From NCBI RefSeq assembly GCF_013911085.1, contig NZ_JACERN010000024.1, positions 139,067-203,066 of the forward strand: a DNA stretch of 64,000 nucleotides, given 5' to 3'. Below the pieces are notes generated by a model, which was not told the origin of the DNA, ran no database searches, and saw only the letters and a list, made by a program, of their open reading frames with translations. The position numbers and the translations under genes are program-made. The DNA comes from Aquitalea aquatica (GTDB lineage: Bacteria; Pseudomonadota; Gammaproteobacteria; Burkholderiales; Chromobacteriaceae). Below are positions 37,747-47,334 of this stretch, in pieces; within the stretch, counting starts at the first letter, position 1; each line of letters starts with the position of its first letter.

Positions 37747-39011
37747 CGCAAAAAACAACTCTGAACGAATGGCTGAACTGGCTCGAGGGCCTGCACGCCA
37801 GCGCCATCGACATGGGGCTGGAGCGGGTACGCCAGGTGTGGGATGCCATGCAACTCAAGCCGGCCTTTCCCGTCATCATGGTGGCAGGTACCAATGGCAA
37901 GGGTTCGGTCTGTGCCATGCTTTCCACCATGTACCAGCGCGCCGGTTTCAAGGTGGGTTGCTACACTTCCCCGCACATCCACCGCTATAACGAGCGGGTG
38001 GCCATCGACCTGCAGCCGGTGAGTGACGAGCGAATCATGCAAAGCTTCGCTGCCATCGATGCCGCCCGTGGTGATACCTCGCTGACCTATTTCGAATTCG
38101 GCACGCTGGGCGCCATGCACAGCTTCATCGAAGAAAAGGTCGATGTGGCCATCATGGAGGTCGGTCTGGGCGGGCGGCTGGATGCGGTCAATATATTTGA
38201 ACCGGATGTGTCGGTGGTGGTCAGTGTGGATATCGATCACGCGGCCATTCTGGGAGACAACCGCGAAGACATCGGCTATGAAAAAGCCGGTATCTATCGC
38301 CCAGGCAAGCCAGCCATCTGTGCGGATCCACAGCCGCCGCAGCGCTTGCTGGAGCATGCCGCGGCCATCGGTGCCGATCTCAAGCTGGTCGGGCGGGATT
38401 ACAGTTACCAGCGCATGGAGAACCAGTGGTCTTTCCAGATGGGTACTTCACGGCGACATGCCTTGCCGATGCCGGCCCTGCGCGGCGGCTATCAGCTGGG
38501 TAATGCCGCAGCGGCGCTGGCGGTGCTCGACTGCCTGCATGAGCGCCTGCCGGTCGGAATCGGTGCGCTCAAGCAAGGTTTGGTCGAGGTGGACTGGCCG
38601 GGGCGTTTCCAGGTATTGCCAGGCCGTCCGCTGGTGGTGCTGGATGTCGGCCACAATCCGCATGCGGTCAAGGCCATGGTGGCCAGCCTGCACCAGCTGC
38701 CGTTTGCCGAAAACCGCTATGCAGTGTTTTCCATGCTGGCCGACAAGGATCTGTCGGCTGTGGCAGAACTGGCGCGTGGCGAATTTGACGGCTGGTTCGT
38801 TGCCGGGCTGGATATGCCGCGCGGGCAGAGTGGGGCGGATATTGCCGCACGCCTGCAAGCACTGGGTATTGGCAAGGTGCAGGCTTTCGTCGATGTGGCC
38901 TCGGCCTGGCAAGCTGCCTTATCGGCAGCGGGTGAGAATGATAGAATTACCGTTTTCGGCTCTTTCCACACCGTGGCCGAGGTGATGGAAGCCCGTCAGC
39001 AACGAATTTGA
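37743..39011 (+). CDS. folC: Bifunctional dihydrofolate/tetrahydrofolate (folylpolyglutamate) synthase
   Basis: A 422-residue Mur-ligase-type enzyme that adds glutamate to dihydropteroate and to tetrahydrofolate. The ATP-binding loop is VAGTNGKGSVCAML at about residues 43-56; the Mg-site region follows in TYFEFGTLGAMHSF and VDVAIMEVGLGGRLDAVN. The start overlaps the gene upstream (ATGA). It stands with the SPOR protein, cvpA and purF in the order folC-dedD-cvpA-purF known from E. coli, a group linked by one-carbon and purine metabolism. Confidence 0.96.
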   Translation: MTQKTTLNEWLNWLEGLHASAIDMGLERVRQVWDAMQLKPAFPVIMVAGTNGKGSVCAMLSTMYQRAGFKVGCYTSPHIHRYNERVAIDLQPVSDERIMQSFAAIDAARGDTSLTYFEFGTLGAMHSFIEEKVDVAIMEVGLGGRLDAVNIFEPDVSVVVSVDIDHAAILGDNREDIGYEKAGIYRPGKPAICADPQPPQRLLEHAAAIGADLKLVGRDYSYQRMENQWSFQMGTSRRHALPMPALRGGYQLGNAAAALAVLDCLHERLPVGIGALKQGLVEVDWPGRFQVLPGRPLVVLDVGHNPHAVKAMVASLHQLPFAENRYAVFSMLADKDLSAVAELARGEFDGWFVAGLDMPRGQSGADIAARLQALGIGKVQAFVDVASAWQAALSAAGENDRITVFGSFHTVAEVMEARQQRI

Positions 39012-39018
39012 GGATTGC

Positions 39019-39972
39019 ATGGCTCTGTCTGCTCACGATGAACTGATTCTGTTGCGCAAGCGCGCCAGGCGTCGCCTGGTGGGGGCGGTTGTGCTGGTCA
39101 CGGTTTCCACCGGCGTACTGTGGAATGTCGTTGGCCACCTGCCCGAGCAGCAAATGCGCCCCGAGTCGGTGGAGATCGCCAGCGAGGCCTCCGGCACACC
39201 GGCGGATGCAGCCCTGCCGCCGGCAGAAACGGTAGCAGGTGCCAGCTCGGCGCCGCTTGCCAGCAAGGTGCAAGCTTCGGCGGCGCATCTGGCGGCAGCC
39301 TCTGCCCCTGCGGCCAAGCCGGCGGGGACACAGTTGCCGGCAGATCTGGCTTCGGTCGAGCCCGACAGGCCTGCCGCTGCCGCCAGTCATGCCGCACCGG
39401 CAGTGGCGGCAGTCGCTGCTGTCGGCGCCGTGGCCGCAGTACAAGCCAGCAAGCCCAAGCCGGCTGAAACAGCCAGCCAGCCGACTGTACATGAGCCGGT
39501 GAAGAAAAAGATTGCCAGCAAACCTGCGGAGTCCAAGCCTGTGGTGGCGCATGCGGAAAAACCGCCCAAGGCTGACAGCAAACCACTGAGCAAGCCGGAG
39601 CAGCCCAAGCGCAAGCAGGCTGACCCTGCCGCCATTCTGGCTGGGCATTTCGACGAAGAGCCGGCTGCCAAGACCAGTCCGGCCAAGACTAGCCCGACAA
39701 AGAAAAGTGAGTCCAAGCCGGAAAAAGTGGATAATGTCGCCAGCGGCAAGTCGAGCATTCAGTTGGCAGCCCTGTCTGACCCAGCCAAAGCCGATGCACT
39801 CAAGAGCAAACTGGCCGGCCTGGGGATAGCAGCCCACTTCAGCAAGGTGGAAACCAGCAAGGGCGAAGTGACCCGGGTGCGGGTGGGGCCGTTTGCCTCG
39901 CGTGCCGAAGCGGAAGCCGCATTGCACAAGCTCTCACAAGCTGGCGTGTCCGGCATCATCGTCAACAAGTAA
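39019..39972 (+). CDS. SPOR-domain protein (DedD-like)
   Basis: A 317-residue bitopic membrane protein. Short cytoplasmic basic part, one helix (LVGAVVLVTVSTGVLWNVV, about residues 15-33), then a long Ala/Pro/Lys-rich periplasmic linker (about 50-235), and a C-terminal SPOR domain (about 240-317, with SSIQLAALSDPAKADALKSKL and TRVRVGPFASRAEAEAALHKL). SPOR domains bind denuded glycan at the division septum. Its place between folC and cvpA matches dedD. The linker shows many Lys-Pro and Ala-Ala repeats and no conserved motif. Confidence 0.88.
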   Translation: MALSAHDELILLRKRARRRLVGAVVLVTVSTGVLWNVVGHLPEQQMRPESVEIASEASGTPADAALPPAETVAGASSAPLASKVQASAAHLAAASAPAAKPAGTQLPADLASVEPDRPAAAASHAAPAVAAVAAVGAVAAVQASKPKPAETASQPTVHEPVKKKIASKPAESKPVVAHAEKPPKADSKPLSKPEQPKRKQADPAAILAGHFDEEPAAKTSPAKTSPTKKSESKPEKVDNVASGKSSIQLAALSDPAKADALKSKLAGLGIAAHFSKVETSKGEVTRVRVGPFASRAEAEAALHKLSQAGVSGIIVNK

Positions 39973-39978
39973 GCGCCG

Positions 39979-40473
39979 ATGACCGTCTTCGACTACATTG
40001 TGATAGCCATCGTGCTGGGTTCGGTGCTAGTGGCGCTGGTACGTGGCCTGGTGGCCGAAGTGCTGTCGCTGGGTTCCTGGTTGCTGGCCTTCTGGTGTGC
40101 CAAGGAGTTGTCGCCCCTGCTGGCAACTTTCATGCCGAACGAGCTGCCCAGCCAGGGCTTGCGTCTGGTGGCCTCGTTCGTGCTGCTGTTTTTCCTGTCG
40201 TGGCTGGCCACGGCTTTATTGCGCATCACCCTGACCAGTTTGCTTGACTCGACCGGCCTGGGTGGTTTGAATCGATTGATGGGTGCTGTGTTCGGTCTGG
40301 CTCGCGGGCTGGTGCTGGTCACGGTGCTGGTGCTGGTGGGCGGTCTGAGTGATCTGCCGCGCCAGCCTATGTGGAGGAATGCGGTATTGGCCGCTCCATT
40401 TGAATCATTGGCCTTGTCATTAAGGCCCTGGCTGCCGGCAATGCTGGCAGACAACCTGCATTACACGGGATAG
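39979..40473 (+). CDS. cvpA: CvpA family membrane protein
   Basis: A 164-residue protein with four membrane helices and the family start FDYIVIAIVLGSVLVALVRGLVAEVLSLGSWLLAF. Colicin V production protein CvpA is needed for envelope resistance to bile and other stresses in enteric bacteria; its biochemical function is unknown. It begins 6 bases after the SPOR gene and is followed by a terminator before purF. Confidence 0.93.
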   Translation: MTVFDYIVIAIVLGSVLVALVRGLVAEVLSLGSWLLAFWCAKELSPLLATFMPNELPSQGLRLVASFVLLFFLSWLATALLRITLTSLLDSTGLGGLNRLMGAVFGLARGLVLVTVLVLVGGLSDLPRQPMWRNAVLAAPFESLALSLRPWLPAMLADNLHYTG

Positions 40474-40484
40474 TGTGATGAAAC

Positions 40485-40529
40485 AGGCGGAATATCTTGA
40501 TATCTTCACTTCAAGATTTCCGCCTTTTT
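40485..40529 (+). terminator. Terminator or attenuator between cvpA and purF
   Basis: Long stem (AGGCGGAAxATCTTGA, 40485-40500, with its complement at 40511-40524) carrying one bulge, followed by a run of T. It lies 12 bases after cvpA and 57 bases before purF, in a place where many bacteria have read-through. Confidence 0.75.
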
Positions 40530-40585
40530 CTTTGGCTGTATGTTTTGTTTGAAAATCCAGGTAGTTGGGAAGAGAGAGTAGAGCA

Positions 40586-42118
40586 ATGTGTGGAATCCTA
40601 GGCGTGGTAGGGCAGTCTCCCGTCAACCAGTTGTTGTATGACGGACTGCAAGTGCTGCAGCACCGTGGACAGGATGCGGCGGGTATTGTCACTTCCAGTG
40701 GCAAGACCTTTCACATGCACAAGGGCAGCGGCATGGTGCGCGACGTGTTCCGCACCCGCAATATGCGTTCGCTGATGGGCAATGCCGGTATCGCTCATGT
40801 GCGTTACCCCACGGCAGGCTCTGCTTCCAGTCTGGCGGAAGCCCAGCCTTTCTATGTCAACTCGCCGTTTGGCATCGTGCTGGCGCATAACGGCAACCTG
40901 ACCAATACCGAAGAGTTGAAGGCGGACATGTTCCGTCACGACCTGCGCCATATCAACACCAACTCTGACTCGGAAGTCCTGCTCAACGTGTTTGCTCATG
41001 AGCTGGCAGCGCGGGTGGAAGGTTTCGAGCTGAGCGTGGAGGCCATCTTTGGTGCCATCGAGGCCGTACACCGCCGTGTGCGTGGTGCCTATGCCGTGGT
41101 GGCGCTGATCGCCGGTTATGGCTTGGTAGCCTTCCGTGACCCTAATGGCATCCGCCCGCTGGTGATCGGCAGCACCCATGTGACGGGTAAAGCCGAATAC
41201 ATGTTTGCGTCTGAATCCGTGGCGCTGGATTGTTCCGGCTTCAGCATCTTGCGCGATGTCGAGCCGGGCGAAGGGGTGTTCGTCAGCTTCGATGGCGATT
41301 TCCACGCCCGCCCGTGCGCCAAGGAAGTGCGTCATGCGCCCTGCCTGTTCGAGTATGTTTACTTTGCCCGCCCGGATTCGGTGATCGATGGCGCTTCGGT
41401 TTATCAGGCACGTATCGTGATGGGCGAGAAGCTGGGCGAGAAAATTCGCCGGGTGTTGCCGGAGCTTGATATCGACGTGGTAATGCCGATTCCGGATACC
41501 AGCCGCCCCAGTGCGCTGGCACTTGCTAATAGCCTGGGTCTGCCGTACCGCGAAGGCTTCATCAAGAACCGCTACATTGGCCGCACCTTTATCATGCCGG
41601 GCCAGGCAGTGCGCAAGAAATCGGTACGTCAGAAGCTGAACCCGGTGGCCTGCGAATTCAAGGACCGTAATGTGCTGCTGGTGGATGACTCCATCGTGCG
41701 TGGTACTACTTCCAAGGAAATCGTGCAGATGGCACGCGATGCCGGTGCGCGCAAGGTGTACTTCGCCTCGGCAGCCCCGGCCGTGCGTTTCCCCAATGTT
41801 TACGGTATCGACATGCCCACCCGTGCCGAACTGCTGGCTACCGGGCGTACCGAACAGGAAATCGCCGAAGAAATCGGTGCCGATGCCGTGATCTACCAGG
41901 ATCTGGCAGCCCTGCAAGAAGCTGTGCACTCGGTTAATCCCGCGCTGCATGAGTTTGAAACTTCCTGCTTTGACGGCCAGTACATCACCGGCGACATTAC
42001 TGCAGCCTATCTGGATGCTATCGAGTGCGCGCGCGGTGCCGACAAGAAAGAGGAAAATCCGGTCAGTACCCAGATGATCGATTTGAACCTGAATGTAGCT
42101 GAACAAAACCTGATGTAA
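40586..42118 (+). CDS. purF: Amidophosphoribosyltransferase
   Basis: A 510-residue enzyme for the first step of purine synthesis: PRPP plus glutamine to phosphoribosylamine. The N-terminal Ntn glutaminase begins MCGILGVVG, with Cys2 as nucleophile after Met removal, and the PRTase half carries the PRPP-binding loop [19 protein letters not shown] start at ATG 40586 because the Cys must be next to Met; a GTG frame further upstream is excluded. Followed by a terminator. Confidence 0.97.
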   Translation: MCGILGVVGQSPVNQLLYDGLQVLQHRGQDAAGIVTSSGKTFHMHKGSGMVRDVFRTRNMRSLMGNAGIAHVRYPTAGSASSLAEAQPFYVNSPFGIVLAHNGNLTNTEELKADMFRHDLRHINTNSDSEVLLNVFAHELAARVEGFELSVEAIFGAIEAVHRRVRGAYAVVALIAGYGLVAFRDPNGIRPLVIGSTHVTGKAEYMFASESVALDCSGFSILRDVEPGEGVFVSFDGDFHARPCAKEVRHAPCLFEYVYFARPDSVIDGASVYQARIVMGEKLGEKIRRVLPELDIDVVMPIPDTSRPSALALANSLGLPYREGFIKNRYIGRTFIMPGQAVRKKSVRQKLNPVACEFKDRNVLLVDDSIVRGTTSKEIVQMARDAGARKVYFASAAPAVRFPNVYGIDMPTRAELLATGRTEQEIAEEIGADAVIYQDLAALQEAVHSVNPALHEFETSCFDGQYITGDITAAYLDAIECARGADKKEENPVSTQMIDLNLNVAEQNLM

Positions 42119-42130
42119 ATCAGGCTTAGT

Positions 42131-42156
42131 AAAAAACCGGCTGCGGCCGGTTTTTT
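42131..42156 (+). terminator. Intrinsic terminator after purF
   Basis: Arms AAAAAACCGG (42131-42140) and CCGGTTTTTT (42147-42156) followed by CTTT, 12 bases after the purF stop codon. Confidence 0.9.
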
Positions 42157-42305
42157 CTTTGCGGCTGCCGTACATAGCGCTGGCAGCTGACATCCATATG
42201 CCGCAATTTCATTTAAATAATGCCGGGTGATCAGGCAATATAGGCAGCACAAGGCGGTGGCTGGTCATGGTGACCCGCAGCCGACAACAAGACCCGAGAA
42301 TCATC

Positions 42306-43490
42306 ATGTCAGTTGAAAATACCCCGGAGCAATATCACGCCGAGACGCTGGCGATCCGTGGCGGTCGTGAAAGCAGCGACTATCGCGAGCACAGCCAGGC
42401 GCTGCACCTTACTTCCAGCTTTTGCTATGAATCGGCCGAGCAGGCTGCCGCCATGTTCATGGGCGAAATCGAAGGCTATACCTATTCCCGCTTCACCAAT
42501 CCCACGGTGACTGCCTTTCAGCAGCGTCTGGCGCTGATGGAGGGTGGCGAGCGCGCCATTGCCACCGCCACCGGCATGGCAGCCATCCAGGCCATCATGA
42601 TGAGCCTGCTGAAGGCGGGCGATCATATTGTCTCCTCGCAAAGCCTGTTTGGTTCCACTACCAATCTGTTTGCCGGTTTGCTGGCGAAGTTCGGCGTGGA
42701 AACCACCTTTGTCAATGCGACCGATCTGGCGGCCTGGGAGGCTGCGGTCAAACCGAACAGCAAGCTGTTTTTTCTGGAAACACCCTCTAATCCGCTGACC
42801 GAAATTGCCGATATTGCAGCTGTGGCCGCCATCGCTCACTGCCATGATGCCTTGCTGGTGGTGGATAACAGTTTCTGTTCCCCGGCGCTGCAGCAGCCGC
42901 TCAAACTAGGGGCTGATCTGGTCATGCATTCGGCCACCAAGTATCTGGATGGACATGGCCGGGTGATGGGTGGTGCGGTGGTGGGTGGCCATGCGCTGGT
43001 CGAGCAAGTCTATCTGCATGTGCGTACCGCAGGCCCGACCTTGGCGCCGTTCAATGCCTGGGTATTGCTGTCCGGTCTGGAGACGCTGTCGCTGCGCATG
43101 GAAAAGCACAGCGCCAACGCCCTGCAGCTGGCGCAGTGGCTGGAAGCGCACCCGGCGGTTGAGCGCGTGTATTACCCCGGTCTGGCCAGCCATCCCCAGC
43201 ATGAGCTGGCTGCCCGTCAGCAGCAGGGCGGCGGGGCTGTGGTGTCCTTCGTGGTAAAAGGAGGGCGTGCCGGTGCATGGAAACTGGTGGATGGTGTTCA
43301 ACTGATCTCGCGCACTGCCAACCTGGGCGATGTAAAGAGTACAATTACCCACCCGGCATCGACCACCCATGCGCGTGTCGCCCCCGAAGTCAGGCTGAAA
43401 GCCGGTATCGAGGAAGGTTTGATCCGCGTTGCGGTCGGGCTGGAGAACGTTGCCGACCTGCAGGCCGATCTGGCACGTGGGCTTGACTAA
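42306..43490 (+). CDS. metZ: O-succinylhomoserine sulfhydrylase
   Basis: A 394-residue PLP enzyme of the Cys/Met metabolism family. PLP Lys in MHSATKYLDGHGRVMGG; other family segments are YSRFTNPTVTAFQQRLALMEGGERAIATATGMAAI and LISRTANLGDVKSTITHPASTTH. MetZ makes homocysteine directly from O-succinylhomoserine and sulfide. The purF-metZ neighbourhood is also typical for Pseudomonas. The ATG at 42306 fits the family; 13 extra residues at 42267 are unlikely. Distinction from cystathionine gamma-synthase rests on the overall pattern and gene order. Confidence 0.9.
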   Translation: MSVENTPEQYHAETLAIRGGRESSDYREHSQALHLTSSFCYESAEQAAAMFMGEIEGYTYSRFTNPTVTAFQQRLALMEGGERAIATATGMAAIQAIMMSLLKAGDHIVSSQSLFGSTTNLFAGLLAKFGVETTFVNATDLAAWEAAVKPNSKLFFLETPSNPLTEIADIAAVAAIAHCHDALLVVDNSFCSPALQQPLKLGADLVMHSATKYLDGHGRVMGGAVVGGHALVEQVYLHVRTAGPTLAPFNAWVLLSGLETLSLRMEKHSANALQLAQWLEAHPAVERVYYPGLASHPQHELAARQQQGGGAVVSFVVKGGRAGAWKLVDGVQLISRTANLGDVKSTITHPASTTHARVAPEVRLKAGIEEGLIRVAVGLENVADLQADLARGLD

Positions 43491-43518
43491 ACATTAAACC
43501 CTGCGTTTCATTCAAACG

Positions 43519-43546
43519 AACGGCAGTCTAGACTTAGACTGCCGTT
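43519..43546 (+). terminator. Intrinsic terminator after metZ
   Basis: Perfect 12-bp stem AACGGCAGTCTA/TAGACTGCCGTT with loop GACT, followed by TT. It ends transcription before the fatty-acid regulon. Confidence 0.85.
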
Positions 43547-43611
43547 TTCGCGATGGTAGCAAGGAAATCCGCCATGGTATGGAGGATGATTTTCTTGACA
43601 CTGATCAAATT

Positions 43612-43638
43612 AAAACGTAAGTTTGAAACGCTTGTTCG
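43612..43638. promoter_or_regulatory. Tandem PsrA-like boxes upstream of the TetR regulator
   Basis: Two overlapping sites on the AAAC-N4-GTTT plan reported for PsrA: AAAACGTAAGTTTG (43612-43625) and GAAACGCTTGTTCG (43625-43638; one mismatch). They lie just before the regulator's start codon, suggesting autoregulation and control of fadE. Confidence 0.6.
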
Positions 43639-43647
43639 AAAGCTGAG

Positions 43648-44337
43648 ATGGACAAGACCAAATACCCTGCAAGTACAAAAAAGGCACAAGAGAACATGGA
43701 AGCCAGCCGCCCGGATACGGCAACGCGAATTCTTGACGTTTCCGAGCGGCTGTTCGTGGAGCACGGTTTCGAGGCTACCTCGCTTCGCATGATTACTCAG
43801 CAGGCCGAAGTCAACCTGGCCGCAGTGAATTATCACTTCGGCTCAAAGGATGCGCTGTTCGAATCCGTGTTCATGCGCAGGCTGGCGCCCTTGATTGCGT
43901 CCTGCCTGGCGGAGCTGGATGAGCTGGAGGCAAGAGAAGAGAAGCTGTCGGTGGAAAGCCTGGTCACGACGTTCATCCGTCCATGTCTGGCGCTGTCCAA
44001 GGATCCTGCGAGGGGCGGGGCCCTGTTTGTCAGACTTCTGTCACGCACGCTGGTGGAAAACCACCGCCTGCTGCGCGAAACCATCTCACAGCAATACAGT
44101 GTGTTCGTGCAACGCTACTCGCGCGCTTTTCATCATGCGCTGCCCGAGCTCGGTGTTGAGGAATTAGCCTGGCGTATGCATTTCGCGTTCAGCGTCATGT
44201 TCAACGCCTTTGCCGGAAACGATGTGCTGAAGATATTCACGCGCAGCCAGATCGTTTCCGCGAGGGATCCTGACATGATCGTGAAATATCTTGTGCCGTT
44301 TGTGGTTGCCGGGTTGGTCTCGCCTGTCGAAGGTTAA
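43648..44337 (+). CDS. TetR-family regulator of fatty-acid degradation, PsrA-like
   Basis: Up to 229 residues. The DNA-binding region ATSLRMITQQAEVNLAAVNYHFGSKDALFESVF is nearly that of Pseudomonas PsrA, a long-chain-fatty-acid-responsive repressor of beta-oxidation genes. The C-terminal ligand domain is a normal TetR helical core. ATG 43648 adds a 16-residue basic leader; ATG 43696 (MEASRPDTATRILDVSERLF) fits the family better. The gene lies 27 bases upstream of fadE on the same strand and next to PsrA-like boxes, so control of the fad genes by acyl-CoA or fatty acid is inferred. Confidence 0.85.
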   Translation: MDKTKYPASTKKAQENMEASRPDTATRILDVSERLFVEHGFEATSLRMITQQAEVNLAAVNYHFGSKDALFESVFMRRLAPLIASCLAELDELEAREEKLSVESLVTTFIRPCLALSKDPARGGALFVRLLSRTLVENHRLLRETISQQYSVFVQRYSRAFHHALPELGVEELAWRMHFAFSVMFNAFAGNDVLKIFTRSQIVSARDPDMIVKYLVPFVVAGLVSPVEG

Positions 44338-44364
44338 GCAGGGTCAACACGAGGGTAAATCACA

Positions 44365-46818
44365 ATGTTTGCTGCTGTTCTTCTCATCGCACTGATTGGT
44401 GCCTTGGCGTATTATCGCGCGCCGGTGCTGGCGTGGACTGTAGTGTTGGCGGCCTGGTTCGCTGCGCTGCAATTTGCGTTTGGCTGCCCGGTTTCTGTTG
44501 CCGTCTGGAGTGTCGCCGCTGTCTTTGCGGCTGTATTGAATATCCTGCCTTTGCGCCGTGCCGTGTTCACCGGTCCGGTGTTTGGTATTTTCAAGAAAAT
44601 CACTCCGGCGATGTCCCAAACCGAGCAAGAGGCGATCAATGCCGGCACGGTGTGGTGGGATCGGGATCTGTTCTCCGGCAAGCCGGATTATCAGCGCCTG
44701 CTGTCCTTTCCTGATGCCAAGCTGAATGCAGAAGAGCAGGCCTTCCTGGATGGCCCGACCGAGCAGCTTTGCTCGATGATCGATGATTGGAAAATCACCC
44801 ACGAACTAAAGGATCTGCCGCCCGAAGTGTGGCAGTTCATCAAGGACAATGGCTTCCTGGGCATGATCGTCAAAAAGAAATATGGCGGTCTGGAGTTTTC
44901 CAACTATGCCCACGCCAAGGTGGTGACCAAGATCGCCACCCGTGGGGGTACGGCAGCAGTATCGGTGATGGTGCCTAACTCGCTCGGCCCGGGCGAGTTG
45001 CTACAGCACTACGGCACCGAAGCACAAAAAGACTACTACCTGCCGCGCCTGGCCAAAGGTGTTGAGGTGCCATGCTTTGCCCTGACCAGCCCGTATGCGG
45101 GTTCGGATGCCGGCAGCATCCCGGATTACGGCATTGTGTGTCGGGGTAGCTATACCGATCCGCGTAGCGGCGAGCATCATGAAAATGTGCTGGGCTTGCG
45201 CGTCAGTTGGGAAAAACGCTGGATCACCCTGGCACCGGTGGCCACCATCCTGGGGCTGGCATTCAAGATGTACGACCCGGACCACCTGCTGGGCGACAAA
45301 GAAGAAATCGGCATCACCTGCGCATTGGTGCCCACCGAGCATGAGGGCGTATGCATCGGCCGTCGTCACTTCCCTGGCGGTGCCGCATTCATGAACGGCC
45401 CCACCTGGGGCAAGGATGTGTTCATTCCGCTGGAGTGGATCATCGGTGGTCGCGAGTTTGCCGGTCAGGGCTGGCGCATGCTGGTGGAGTGCTTGTCGGT
45501 GGGGCGTTGTATTTCCCTGCCGGCCATGTCGGTGGCATGCGGCAAGGTTACCACTTTCACTACCGGTGCCTATGCGCGCATCCGCGACCAGTTCGGCCTG
45601 CCTATCGGCAAGTTCGAGGGGGTGGACGAGGCCATGGCACGCATTGGTGGCTACACCTACCAGATGGAAGCCTCGCAAGATCTGGCGCTGACCGGGTTGG
45701 ATATGGGTGAGAAGCCGTCGGTACTGTCCGCGGTGCTGAAATATCACAACACCGAGCGCATGCGCAAAACCATCAACGACGCAATGGACATCCATGGTGG
45801 CAAGGCGGTGGTGCTCGGCCCGCGCAATTATTTGGCTCGCGCCTATCAGTCCATTCCCATCGGTATTACCGTGGAAGGCGCCAATATCCTGACGCGTTCC
45901 ATGATTATTTATGGTCAGGGTGCTATTCGCTGCCATCCCTTTGTGCTGCGTGAAATGAAGGCTGCGATGGCCAATGATGGCGCCGAGTTTGATCGTGCCA
46001 TTACCGGTCACATCAACTTCGTCATCAGCAATATTTTCCGTTCATTGTGGCTGGGCCTGACCGGGGCACGCTTTGCCGGCGCGCCTCGTGGTGGCGAAAC
46101 CGCACGCTATTACAAGCAGATCACCCGCTTCTCCAGCGCGTTTGCCCTGCTGTCTGACATGGCCATGTTCAGCCTGGGTGGCTCGCTGAAATTCCGCGAG
46201 AAGTTGTCGGCCCGTCTGGGTGACATGCTGTCAAATCTGTATATCGCTACCGCCTGCCTCAAGCGTTTTGAGCGCGAAGGCGCGCAGAAGGAAGATCTGG
46301 CCGTACTGCGCTGGGCAGTTGAAAACGCGCTGTTCGACTTGCAGGCGGCCATGGATGGCTTTCTTGCCAATCTGCCGAGCCGTGGTCTGGCCGTGGTGCT
46401 GCGCAAGATCATCTTCCCGTGGGGTCTGACCCTGAAGCCTGCGTCCGACCGCATCGGCACCAAGGTGGCCCGCGCCATGATGGAACCGGGCGGTATGCGT
46501 GAGCGACTGACGCGTGGCATGTATGTACCGCCTTCCGAAGAGGATGCAGTTGGCGTCCTGCAGCATGCGCTGACGGCGATTCTGGCTACTGAGCCGGTTG
46601 AGCAGAAGCTGCGTAAACTGGCGCGCGATGGCAAGTTCCAGGCCATTACCGCCAAAGAGCGTCTGGAAGAGGCCTTGCGTGCCGGTCTGGTGACGCAAGC
46701 CGAATTCGATGCGGTAGCGCGTGCGCGCAAGCTGAAGCGTGATGTCATCATGGTCGATGATTTCGACATGGCACTGGAACGCCATGATGATGCACTACTG
46801 CAGCGTCACATTTTCTGA
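44365..46818 (+). CDS. fadE: Acyl-CoA dehydrogenase FadE
   Basis: An 817-residue enzyme for the first, FAD-dependent step of beta-oxidation. Two N-terminal membrane helices (MFAAVLLIALIGALAYY and AVWSVAAVFAAVLNIL), the acyl-CoA dehydrogenase fold (about residues 90-480, with CFALTSPYAGSDAGSIPD and MDIHGGKAVVLGPRNYLARAYQSIPI), and a C-terminal domain of the FadE-specific DUF1974 type. Length matches E. coli FadE (814). It follows the PsrA-like gene and precedes a thioesterase gene. Confidence 0.96.
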   Translation: MFAAVLLIALIGALAYYRAPVLAWTVVLAAWFAALQFAFGCPVSVAVWSVAAVFAAVLNILPLRRAVFTGPVFGIFKKITPAMSQTEQEAINAGTVWWDRDLFSGKPDYQRLLSFPDAKLNAEEQAFLDGPTEQLCSMIDDWKITHELKDLPPEVWQFIKDNGFLGMIVKKKYGGLEFSNYAHAKVVTKIATRGGTAAVSVMVPNSLGPGELLQHYGTEAQKDYYLPRLAKGVEVPCFALTSPYAGSDAGSIPDYGIVCRGSYTDPRSGEHHENVLGLRVSWEKRWITLAPVATILGLAFKMYDPDHLLGDKEEIGITCALVPTEHEGVCIGRRHFPGGAAFMNGPTWGKDVFIPLEWIIGGREFAGQGWRMLVECLSVGRCISLPAMSVACGKVTTFTTGAYARIRDQFGLPIGKFEGVDEAMARIGGYTYQMEASQDLALTGLDMGEKPSVLSAVLKYHNTERMRKTINDAMDIHGGKAVVLGPRNYLARAYQSIPIGITVEGANILTRSMIIYGQGAIRCHPFVLREMKAAMANDGAEFDRAITGHINFVISNIFRSLWLGLTGARFAGAPRGGETARYYKQITRFSSAFALLSDMAMFSLGGSLKFREKLSARLGDMLSNLYIATACLKRFEREGAQKEDLAVLRWAVENALFDLQAAMDGFLANLPSRGLAVVLRKIIFPWGLTLKPASDRIGTKVARAMMEPGGMRERLTRGMYVPPSEEDAVGVLQHALTAILATEPVEQKLRKLARDGKFQAITAKERLEEALRAGLVTQAEFDAVARARKLKRDVIMVDDFDMALERHDDALLQRHIF

Positions 46819-46843
46819 AGCAATTCTCTACACTGAATGAAGT

Positions 46844-46863
46844 GCCGGATGGAAGCATCCGGC
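46844..46863 (+). other. Hairpin at the fadE-thioesterase junction
   Basis: Perfect 8-bp stem GCCGGATG/CATCCGGC with tetraloop GAAG, not followed by a U-run. A second hairpin follows at 46875-46895 (AGAAGC/GCTTCT, then TT). They are likely RNA-processing or stability elements and only perhaps a weak terminator. Confidence 0.55.
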
Positions 46864-46921
46864 CGTTCAGTCAAGAAGCTGCCGTGCGGCTTCTTTGCTG
46901 AGCGATCACCAGGAGCGCCAC

Positions 46922-47302
46922 ATGGATAGTAATGCACAGCGTTTTCCCACTTTGCGGGTGCGTGCCCTGCCGACGGCTACCAATGCCTATGGCAAGGTTC
47001 AAGCCGGCTGGTTGATGGGGCAGATCGATCTGGCTGGTAGTCTGGATGCCGAGCGTCTGGCGCGTGGCCCGGTGGCGACAGTGGCGGTGAATGCTTTCCA
47101 GTTTACCCACCCCATTTTATTGGGGGATGTGGTCAATCTATACGTAGAAAGGCTGCGTGTGGGGCAGAAGTCAGTCACGCTGAAGATTGCAGTGGAGGCA
47201 GAAAGACTGGATGGTGAACTGGTGTTTGTGACTGAGGTGATTGCAACATTTGTGGCTGTAGATATGGATGGTAAATCGCGTAATTTGGCTGAAGTTTGCT
47301 GA
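46922..47302 (+). CDS. Acyl-CoA thioesterase, YciA-like
   Basis: A 126-residue hot-dog protein with YciA-type features: LPTATNAYGKVQAGWLMGQIDLAGSLDAERLARGPVATVAVNAFQFTHPI. The conserved Asp of the YciA group lies in the QIDLAG segment. It releases free acid from acyl-CoA. ATG 46922 follows AGGAG with a seven-base spacer. Position between fadE and fadL suggests trimming of excess or blocked acyl-CoA during fatty-acid breakdown. It differs from the 4HBT protein at 20311. Confidence 0.85.
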   Translation: MDSNAQRFPTLRVRALPTATNAYGKVQAGWLMGQIDLAGSLDAERLARGPVATVAVNAFQFTHPILLGDVVNLYVERLRVGQKSVTLKIAVEAERLDGELVFVTEVIATFVAVDMDGKSRNLAEVC

Positions 47303-47334
47303 TTTTGTGCGCTGTTGTTGTCTTGATGCGAATT

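Noticed and set aside
40598..42193. Long minus-strand frame opposite purF
   Set aside because: Shadow of a well-conserved gene with GC-rich third positions; no ribosome binding site or domain.
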